From contig VSDK01002149.1 in the NCBI GenBank assembly GCA_009767595.1, positions 1,617 through 65,616 of the forward strand: a stretch of 64,000 nucleotides of DNA, read 5' to 3'. Within the stretch, counting starts at the first letter, position 1, and every line of letters begins with the position of its first letter. Below, one piece after another: positions 58,701-64,000 of this stretch. Position numbers and translations under genes: made by a program. The notes beneath the pieces are model-generated. The model was not told the DNA's origin. It made no database searches and saw nothing but the letters and a program-made list of their open reading frames with translations. The stretch comes from Symbiodinium kawagutii. Lineage: Eukaryota > Sar > Dinophyceae > Suessiales > Symbiodiniaceae.

Positions 58701-61700
58701 ATCGGCTCAGGAATGTACAAAAAGTTCAGGCCACACAATGTGCCTTTGCTGCCATCTTGAGCGATGGGTCTGTCGTTACGTGGGGCTATCTCCCTTGTGG
58801 TGGTGACAGCTCTGCAGTTCAAGATCGGCTCAGGAACGTGCAACAAGTTCAGGCCACAGGTTCTGCCTTTGCTGCTGTCCTGGACGACGGGTCAGTCGTT
58901 ACCTGGGGACATCCATCTTACGGTGGTGACAGCTCTTCTGTACAGGATAAGCTCCGGAACGTCCAACAAGTTCAGATCACACATAGGGCTTTTGCTGCCA
59001 TCTTGAGCGACAGGTCAGTCGTTACCTGGGGCGATCCAGATGAAGGTGGTGACACTTCTTCCGTACAGAATCAGCTGAGGAACGTGCAACAAGTTCGGGG
59101 TTCGCATGCTGCCTTTGCTGCCATCTTGAGCGACGGGTCTGTTGTTACCTGGGGCGATCCGAGATTTGGTGGTGACAGCTCTGCAGTTCAAGATCGGCTC
59201 AGGAATGTGCAACAAGTTCAGGCCACAGACTGTGCATTTCTTGCCATCTTGACAGACAGGTCAGTCATTACATGGGGCAATCCAGATGAAGGCGGTGACA
59301 GCTCTTCCGTACAGGATAAGCTCAGGAACGTGGAACAAGTTCAGGCCACAGACACTGCCTTTGCCGCCATCTTGAGCGACGGGTCTGTTGTTACCTGGGG
59401 CGATTGTGGTGGTGACAGCTCTTCAGTACAGAATCAGTTCTTGTTCTTGTAGTCATGTCATGTCATTTATTTTGTGTGACTAAGTTCTTGTTTTGGAGCG
59501 AAGCAGTCTGACCGGCTGGCTGAAAGAAATTGTCGCCGCCATGAAGGGGAGTGAGCACAGCTCAGCTATCAAGAGATCCTGCCTCATCACTCACCATTGG
59601 ATGTCTAGGACGCTTCGTGCTGAACCGTTAGACCAGTGCGGCAACACATAACACATTTATACACATTTGAGATGCACAACTGAAGCAAATGATACATCCT
59701 TCCCTGAACCCATCTCTGTGGCCCCCTAGTGGTAGATACACCTAACAGAGATACGAACCAAATCTTGTCAAGTCCAACCACTGGTTGCCCAAGCTGCTCA
59801 TGCAAGTTCAGCCAGCTGAGCTGCTGAAAAAGTTTGAGGTACAGCCTTCTTGACAGTGTGAAGTTCGCCTGGGACCTTTGGTTCGGAACGGGGATGGGTT
59901 GCTTCCATGCTGGACGTCCCTTAGTCAACCAGCTGAACGGCTGCAGAAAGAATGTTGGGAGGCTGGATGTCTATTGGATATTTTCGCAAATGTTCAATGC
60001 TGTTCCCGGTAATCATTATTTATGATACAGAATTGTGATGTAAGTGTCATAGTTTTAACATGTTTAAGCATGTTTTAACCATACATTGATTTATCAGAAA
60101 TATGATGTAATCGTCACTAGAACACTCACTTTTTTCCGCGAGCTGGCACTTGGAACCAGCGATTTGGGAAGTACTTCAGTAGCAGTCGTACTGCCACCAG
60201 TGCTCAGTTTGGGTCCAGCTGTTTATAGACCCGCAGTTTCGCTTATGGTCAAAGGGATTCATAGTAATGGGCCATATCGTTGGTTTAAAATTGTTGGTTA
60301 AGTGATCGCCATGTTCATATAATCACGGCACATGGTTAGTTACTATATTAGCCATTATATAGTCACGATGAATCATTGTTATTCAAGGCCATCATAAGTC
60401 ACATATTGTAAAAATGGATTACAGAAGTATTATATGTTGCTATTGAAGCCCATGATTATGTTGTCACACTCGAATATAACATGTTTAGTCTCTATTTATA
60501 CTATTCATGCTACCCCTCCATGGCCCGTTTCGTTTCGTGGTCGCACCATATGCAGCTTGCCGCATCATCAGCCATCGATTTTCCTTTCAATACATCACTT
60601 GTCAACGATTCATTGACAGTTAACATAGGCCAGTTATTGGTACTATAATCATGATTCGTGCCAATCATGGTTGTAGCCTATACTAGTAGTGTTTGAATAT
60701 TTCCGAGCCAAAGTTGTTTTGAGTTATTGAATTTGATCATGTGTGGCCATTTCACTTCAGGCCTTGGAGATCTTTGGTGCTTGTTTACTGGGGTAAACGA
60801 CATGATATGATATGATATAATATGGTATGATATAATATGATATGATATGATATGATATGATATGATGTGGATGAAGTCAAGGCCTAGCATCCTTCTTATT
60901 TGAATCTCACTGTGTCAATTTCCACAACGGTTTTGATATGTTTTGATGCTTTATGAAACGATGCTGCTCCAAGTTACTGTAAGCATTTTCACTGCCATTC
61001 CCATTGCCAATTGCTGTGTTATTCTCAGAACTAGTATCTAGTGCCGGTAGTGTTGGCAATTCTACATTTCTTTAGGATTAGCTCTGCCAAATTAAGCACA
61101 CATTTGTTTACTTTCTGCAGTAGTATGATGTGCTGACTTATTGAGTCCGAAAGCATGAGTGAAAAATTGTAGAGATGATTCTGAACATCTTAGGAATAGC
61201 TTTGATCATTTTTGGAATGGCTCTGAACATTTTATGAAAAGCTTCAAACATGTTAGGAATAGTTCTCAACACTTCAGGAATCACCGTGACCATTTTAGCA
61301 ACAGCTCTAACCATTTTAGGAATAGCTTTGCAGATTTAAGATTGGGAAAAAATCAACAGACTAACACACCCCTAACTTACAGGCCACCAGTCAGCAATTA
61401 TCAGCTATGAACACTACTTGTGCTTGATATCAAACCTTAAGCATCATTAGTCTGTCGCATGCAGAATCATCAACCGTTGAAGAAACTAGATAATGTTCAT
61501 TGATTGAGCGTTGTTAATCTTCATTAGCAAAGTACAGTATCAATCGTCCAGAAGCATCAATAATTCCGTATCAATGATCAAACATTGATATAATTGATAT
61601 ATTGAATTATTTCATCAATATTGACCGTAGAAATTGGTCAATATATCGTAGATAACTCAATATACGTTTATCATCAAACATATGTAGAAACAAGAAATAT

Positions 61701-61809
61701 ATTGATATATTGATATGTTAACCATTGATACATTGAACGATCTGATTCTATATTAACCAAGGAAGGCTACGACTATTTCGAGAAGTGGGAGGAGCACATT
61801 GGTCTCAAG
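46256..61809 (+). CDS. FAD-dependent oxidoreductase, DAO type (multi-exon, partial)
   Basis: Five exons of 68, 50, 28, 34 and 48 nt join into 76 codons without a stop: GAGVIGNSIATELSRNG, NGWRTLNIDKLRGSGQGST, YSSGICRMMYSLLDSVKFAW and EGYDYFEKWEEHIGLK. The GxGxxG FAD-binding start, the acidic residue ending strand 2 (NIDK), the GST-x-YSSG-x-x-R region and the following helix match the D-amino-acid oxidase / sarcosine oxidase superfamily. Such enzymes oxidise amines or 2-hydroxy/amino acids with FAD; the substrate is unknown. The C-terminal two thirds lie beyond the last exon found or past the window. Introns are 10,151, 501, 2,785 and 1,889 bp, with GT, GC, GT and GA donors; every acceptor is AG|G. 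Intron 1 holds telomere-like arrays and intron 3 an intact RCC1-like gene. Confidence 0.85.
46386..46472. mobile_element. MITE-like family C copy
   Basis: Left AGATTTCTCGAGCCAGTTCG, right TGAAAGTTGAGAAACCACC, with internal GGGATGATTTGGGGATAC. It is shorter than the full copies. Confidence 0.6.
46681..46716. repeat. GTT microsatellite
   Basis: About twelve GTT units. Confidence 0.95.
47095..47205. repeat. Interstitial telomere-like TTTAGGG array, left
   Basis: Irregular TTTAGGG / TTTTAGGG / TTTAGGGG units on the plus strand. This heptamer is the telomere repeat of many dinoflagellates and plants. Two further short TTTAGGGTTTAG words lie at 47755 and 47908. Confidence 0.85.
47206..48130. other. 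Block next to telomere-like array, no gene
   Basis: GCAATGTTTAGGGTTTAGCATT occurs twice (about 47749 and 47902). Open frames are short and unassigned. Confidence 0.4.
48131..48520. repeat. 200-bp tandem repeat, two copies
   Basis: Copy 1 starts ATGCATGTGCC at 48131 and copy 2 at 48331, a period of 200 bp. Both contain GTGCAACTTCGATTTTCGC, GGCAAATATGTTGTT and GCGGCGAGTGGGGTTTCGCG. An open plus-strand frame spans both copies (CNFDFRISAVGKYVV and CNFDFRVSALGKYVV), so a duplicated coding unit is possible, but no domain was recognised. Confidence 0.75.
49081..49195. repeat. GAGAAAGA purine tract
   Basis: Long purine-rich tract on the plus strand upstream of the ORF at 49290. The antisense Ser/Leu-rich frame is an artefact. 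Confidence 0.8.
49290..49739 (+). CDS. Hypothetical ORF, 149 residues, perhaps element-encoded
   Basis: A GC-rich open frame from an ATG at 49290 to TGA at 49737-49739. It begins MTSQLTVQALLVFSAAWAG; a second hydrophobic segment is AVATVLLGATAWWV. The C-terminal half is charged and Leu-rich (EGVEELELLGKLLLPGG). No family was recognised. It follows a purine tract and directly precedes the copia reverse-transcriptase remnant, so it may be a captured or element-specific ORF; a host gene fragment is also possible. Confidence 0.4.
   Translation: MTSQLTVQALLVFSAAWAGTFWNTADHLPELWATSFGLRTAPHTQCALGRAVATVLLGATAWWVNGRLRYSLKAFAEELAPRGGCLNGDEAMEYLQTFVADTRMAILRWRGLGMRWHAFEPEGVEELELLGKLLLPGGWRLTLLVRIVL
49741..51041 (+). 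pseudogene. Ty1/copia-type pol remnant (RT end and RNase H)
   Basis: Three frame-shifted pieces form the 3' part of a copia polyprotein. Piece 1 (to about 49993) has the RT motif PKAVCSLFNAPKKWFDSL and DKCLFKRVYEK. Just after it the catalytic Y/H-V-D-D region is missing: sequence jumps to RLRERFHFGSW, which normally follows that box. Piece 2 (about 50101-50690) has the connection and RNase H, VTFTDVSWATRRDLSSQG and SSTSAEAQM. Piece 3 (to 51041) has GDSRNIFDG, then VLLRWVDSDQEMADGFTKP, the end of copia RNase H. No LTR pair was identified. It cannot encode an active RT as it stands. Confidence 0.85.
51042..51545. other. Probable 3' flank of the copia remnant
   Basis: GC-richer sequence to about 51208, then a family C right end (AGTCTAAGAAACCACCA). 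No gene recognised. Confidence 0.35.
51546..51608 (+). CDS. Candidate internal exon, unassigned
   Basis: Between GCTGTCAG and CTGCAG|GTCAGC, one frame reads QHLLDVKKEEDLLRALQQNLQ-like amphipathic helix sequence. Unlike the FAD and MDR exons, its acceptor lacks the following G. It is not part of the FAD reading, which is contiguous without it. Confidence 0.35.
51609..53464. other. Spacer; family C left half
   Basis: A solitary family C left half lies at 52457-52505 (GGTGGTTTCTCAAGATGGGG with CCATCATCCAAG). No gene recognised. Confidence 0.4.
53465..53551 (+). CDS. Candidate internal exon, unassigned
   Basis: Open segment reading AFVDPFWRRGQMGKFAPEM then DDAGSPVHQ, ending at a canonical donor CACCAG|GTGAGC. 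It is GC-rich and coding-like. It lies inside FAD intron 1 but does not fit that protein, so it may be a nested gene or an orphan exon. Confidence 0.4.
53552..54726. other. Spacer, nothing recognised
   Basis: A GTGTATATGTATACACATG-type dinucleotide-rich patch lies at 54200-54300. No gene supported. Confidence 0.4.
54727..54840. mobile_element. MITE-like family A, complete copy, 4-bp TSD
   Basis: A 114-bp element with ends GGTTGTGGGTCAAA and TTGACCCATAGCC, flanked on both sides by ATAT. Confidence 0.85.
54841..55354. other. GC-rich patch and AT-rich flank
   Basis: 54900-55140 is GC-rich, with an open plus-strand frame (RRYGAARGTAGRGPAEALSK) and repeats of CTTCCGGGAA / CCTCGGGAG. CCTGAACCCTA(C/T)TTT-type sequence followed by GACGAAAGAAAAATTTAAC occurs twice (about 55170 and 55288). 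No family recognised. Confidence 0.35.
55355..55740. repeat. AAAAG / AAAGG purine tract
   Basis: Nearly 400 bp of plus-strand purine sequence. The antisense Phe/Ser/Leu frame is a repeat artefact. Confidence 0.9.
55809..55993. repeat. Interstitial telomere-like TTTAGGG array, right
   Basis: TTTAGGG / TTTTAGGG units in the same orientation as the left array, ending in G-runs at the assembly gap. Confidence 0.85.
55994..56140. other. Assembly gap (N run)
   Basis: 147 Ns with G-runs on both edges; the 20 Gs at 56141-56160 are probably an assembly or sequencing artefact. Confidence 0.98.
56141..56474. repeat. GATGATG and CTACTAGTATAG words
   Basis: A GATGATGGTAT array at 56161-56215 is followed by four ACTAGTATAG-like words (56265-56346). 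Confidence 0.6.
56475..56524 (+). CDS. FAD oxidoreductase exon b
   Basis: A 50-nt exon after GGGAG|G. It encodes RTLNIDKLRGSGQGST; its first G completes the Trp codon left open by exon a. It ends in phase 1 at CACAG|GCGCCG, a GC donor. Confidence 0.88.
56525..57025. other. FAD intron 2
   Basis: A 501-bp intron by the exon reading; TGGCTGGTT and GGTTCAACA words, no gene. Confidence 0.6.
57026..57053 (+). CDS. FAD oxidoreductase micro-exon c (28 nt)
   Basis: ATCAG|GATATT to GAATGAT|GTGCGG. It encodes (G)YSSGICRM(M), the conserved YSSGxxR segment of the family. Both ends carry split codons that fit the neighbours (G|GA before, AT|G after). Confidence 0.88.
57054..58009. other. FAD intron 3, upstream of nested gene
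   Basis: No further exon recognised. Possible promoter region of the nested RCC1-like gene; no TATA-like or spliced-leader-like sequence was identified. Confidence 0.4.
58010..59452 (+). CDS. Ubiquitin-like domain plus RCC1-like repeat protein, copy 2
   Basis: Intact, intronless gene of 480 residues from the ATG at 58010, with the start fixed by similarity to the copy at 6396. Residues 1-75 are the ubiquitin-like domain (MFQVTVSLASGR, EASGIKDGDHL). From about residue 80 there are ten VTWG units with the pattern AFAAILSDGSVVTWG, GGDSSSVQ and RNVQQVQAT. Most are 41 residues; the second unit is three residues shorter (WGDCGGDSS), and the last keeps only this short form before the tail NQFLFL. 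Units 3 and 9 are nearly identical at DNA level, as are stretches around units 4 and 8, indicating recent internal duplication or conversion. The protein is expected to be a soluble beta-propeller-like binding protein; its partner is unknown. It lies inside intron 3 of the FAD oxidoreductase gene, on the same strand. Confidence 0.88.
   Translation: MFQVTVSLASGRSETLSIPRGSTVRDLKMLAQKSFGQGLLKLITEKGLVLTSLMDSCEASGIKDGDHLSAVAQQAKLAATSGAFALWCGSGRIVTWGDPIRGGDSSSVQDQIRNVQQVQATDSAFAAILSDGSVVTWGDCGGDSSSVQNHLRNVQQVQRTRFAFAAILSNRSVITWGNPDEGGDSSFVQDKLRNVEQVQATDTAFAAILSDGSVVTWGDPRFGGDSSAVQDRLRNVQKVQATQCAFAAILSDGSVVTWGYLPCGGDSSAVQDRLRNVQQVQATGSAFAAVLDDGSVVTWGHPSYGGDSSSVQDKLRNVQQVQITHRAFAAILSDRSVVTWGDPDEGGDTSSVQNQLRNVQQVRGSHAAFAAILSDGSVVTWGDPRFGGDSSAVQDRLRNVQQVQATDCAFLAILTDRSVITWGNPDEGGDSSSVQDKLRNVEQVQATDTAFAAILSDGSVVTWGDCGGDSSSVQNQFLFL
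59453..59838. other. FAD intron 3, downstream of nested gene
   Basis: ATGTCATGTCATTTATTTTG follows the stop of the nested gene. No other gene recognised. Confidence 0.4.
59839..59872 (+). CDS. FAD oxidoreductase exon d (34 nt)
   Basis: TTTGAG|G to GCCTGG|GACCTT. It encodes YSLLDSVKFAW after completing the ATG left open by exon c. Phase and family match imply a GA-type donor. Confidence 0.82.
59873..61179. other. FAD intron 4, repeats
   Basis: Contains an ATATG array (listed separately) and AT-rich filler; no exon recognised. Confidence 0.4.
60804..60866. repeat. GATAT / ATATG pentamer array
   Basis: About twelve GATAT-type pentamers with few interruptions. Confidence 0.92.
61180..61326 (+). 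repeat. 21-bp tandem repeat encoding heptads
   Basis: Seven 21-bp units (for example AATAGCTTTGATCATTTTTGG and diverged relatives). In one plus-strand frame they encode heptads of the type HFRNSS-x (SEHFMKS, HVRNSSQ, HFSNSSN). The frame has no ATG at its start and a stop just upstream, so it is a repeat with coding-like periodicity, perhaps an exon. It lies within FAD intron 4. Confidence 0.75.
61762..61809 (+). CDS. FAD oxidoreductase exon e
   Basis: ACCAAG|GAA opens EGYDYFEKWEEHIGLK in phase 0. It ends at CTCAAG|GAGCAC (GA donor), or the frame may extend to about 61836 (EHQLAETL). Matches the helix after the FAD-binding arginine region in DAO-type enzymes. Confidence 0.78.
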
Positions 61810-64000
61810 GAGCACCAACTTGCTGAGACGCTCATTCTGCCATGCTTGATACAGTGGTTCGTCACAGTCTATGTTGGTCAACCAACGGTTCGCTATTGGT
61901 TAATTGTAGTGGTTCATGGTTAACAAATAGTATCATTTGTTTGTTAACAGGTAATGAATGGCTCAATTATCATGAATTGATGGTTGGACAGTAGTTGATC
62001 CCGGAATGAATTATTGTTTGATGCTTGATAAGGTTGAGGCTTAACAATGGTTGAGCCAGAGTGGATACAACCAACAACATGTTTTTTTTTTGCGTAGGCG
62101 TTGATCGCTTGGTGTATGGATTTTGGACTATCAATACTGCTACGGTTGCAGAATACTACAGAATCATGAAGTGGTCAGAGTAATCATGGCAACTGAATGC
62201 AGCTAGGCTTGGTTCACACGCTTGCCATGTTGGTTAATGGCTGGTTCTCCTGTTTTATGGCTTGGTTGACAGCCATGAATGGTGGTCCTTGGCTGTACTG
62301 GCAACTGGTTGGACTGTGGCTATTCACCGCCCATCGCATCGATGCGGCTACGCCCGCAGTTGGTGTCCCAGCTCTGGGGCCGCTGGTGAACCTTCACCTG
62401 GGGCGCTGAGGGAGATTCAAAAGCCTCATTTGCTAAGGTAAAAGGAAAGGTTTCAACTGGTTGAATCTGGTCGAAACTGGTCAATGGAGCAGCTGTAATT
62501 CTTCGATCATTTGACCTCAAATTTGCTTTTCAGTTCAAAGCTGAGCGGCAAAAAACACCGCAGCAAGAGCTAAGAACATTTCAGAGCACTCATCCTATCT
62601 GCTAATCATGGCACAGCCACCGAAATGTCCAAGCCAGTTGATTCATGATCAGAAGGGGAGTATTAGGCCAATGGATCATATTCTGTCAATATTAGGTTCA
62701 TAATAGCCTAATGATGGTTAACAGCTAATTTCTTAAGTTCAATGATCAATATAGCCAATAGTGTCAATTGATATGAACAAGTGGCTACTGAGTTGTAATA
62801 TCATGGCCACTGAGCTGTTGATGGTCAGTTTCTAGGATGCTCTGAGCAAAGCCCAGTGTCGATTCGCCGTCACGCACTTGCTGCCATGGTGCGTCGTGAG
62901 TGATGGCTGCACTGCCGGATGAACCTTTCCTAGGCAGATCAAGGGGCGTAAGTTGCCCCGGTGAAAATGAAGCACTGATGAAACGACTTGCCAACGAACC
63001 CAAGCATCCAATGAACCAACTAACCAAGATCATCCACGGTTCAACCAAGATTCCACCAACCAACTAGGCAACCAAGCAATCTCAGATAGGTCAAACGCAC
63101 CCAACCCAGCCACCCAACTTACCACCAGCGCACCACCGCCCCCCAACTTCACTGCCAGGTCATGGCATTCGCTTGCCACAGCCCTTAGGGGCCTTGAGGC
63201 TCTTCTCCTTGATACCCAAGGTGCGCCAGGGCAGCAGCAACCGAAAACGATGATGAATTGATGGTGGATGTAGCCATCATACTACCAACCACTAGGACAA
63301 CCATGGGTGAAGTACTATATATACAGTTATATGGTCAACTAGAAACTGCTTGCCATCTCCCCTATCAAGCATCATGCACCACTATTCACCGTTGCTTAAT
63401 CATTATCTAGGCAAGTCTGAACTAGAAATTGATTAATCATCATTAGCTATGCCCTGACCGCCGTTTATTTATGTAGCATCACGATTATCTACCATCTATT
63501 TCCTTACTATTCATCGTGTTCATCACCATTTTCAACCAGCATCCGTCATGATTAGCCATTCTTGGCCATCATCAACCAACATGTCTCAATTATTGTTGTT
63601 GATTAATTGATTATCCTGCATCCACTAGTAGTCAAGCATTGAACATAACCAACCATTTCTCCACTGTTTATGGTTATATCAACCATTTCTCGTTGACTGT
63701 CTTCCCATGAACAATTCGATTATACCAACCATAATCCATCATTATTCACCAGCCATTTCCAGTATTTTTTTTAATCTGCCTAATTAGTGGCGAATACATG
63801 GTTGTCTATATTGGTGGTTAATGATTCTCCTTGGCATCACTCCAGTTTGTTACGGATTTGGAATGATTCCTGTACATGTGTTCAATCTATATCAGATGCC
63901 TGTGCATCAATTCATTGCATGTACATCCATATTCAAGTATTTGCTTGTATACATACATATGCAAATATACCCATGCATATGTATATTTATTGATTTGAAC
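61810..64000. other. Spacer or intron to window end
   Basis: Further FAD exons must lie here or beyond, but none could be assigned. GC-richer patches at 62330-62410, 62880-62950 and 63150-63240 are the best places to look. The rest is GGTTGA / CAACCA filler. Confidence 0.35.

Overview
The window looks like nuclear DNA of a dinoflagellate, most probably a Symbiodiniaceae-type alga. The reasons are Arabidopsis-type telomere words (TTTAGGG), genes split into tiny exons by introns with GT, GC and GA donors and AG|G acceptors, intronless ubiquitin-like/RCC1-repeat genes, and decayed LINE and Ty1/copia retroelements in repeat-rich spacer DNA. No operons, bacterial signals, tRNAs or rRNAs were seen. 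Exon boundaries below were read by eye from protein-family similarity and codon phase, without transcripts.

Layout. 1-6.2 kb: spacer with low-complexity word arrays and MITE-like repeats. 6.4-7.75 kb: intact gene with an N-terminal ubiquitin-like domain and nine RCC1-like repeats of 41 residues. 8.99-12.85 kb: a 5'-truncated LINE (minus strand) inserted into a small inverted-repeat element, with a 13-bp target duplication. 13-27 kb: mostly spacer, three MITE-like families, simple repeats, a relic of the ubiquitin-like gene (15.7 kb) and unassigned exon-like segments. 27.5-28.3 kb: a scrambled pseudogene of the ubiquitin-like/RCC1 family. 28.3-34.6 kb: spacer with a few coding-like segments.

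34.6-45.2 kb (+): at least ten short exons of a zinc-type medium-chain dehydrogenase/reductase (MDR). 46.3-61.8 kb (+): at least five exons (28-68 nt) of an FAD-dependent oxidoreductase of the DAO/sarcosine-oxidase type; together they keep one open frame of 76 codons. Its 10.15-kb first intron holds a block bounded by two telomere-like arrays (47.1 and 55.8-56.0 kb) with a 200-bp tandem repeat, a dead copia fragment and an assembly gap. Its third intron holds a second intact intronless ubiquitin-like/RCC1 gene (58.0-59.45 kb).

The two oxidoreductases lie head-to-tail on the same strand, as expected for unidirectional dinoflagellate gene arrays; a zinc-finger-like exon between them even keeps the frame open. 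Most remaining ORFs are antisense shadows or simple-repeat artefacts.
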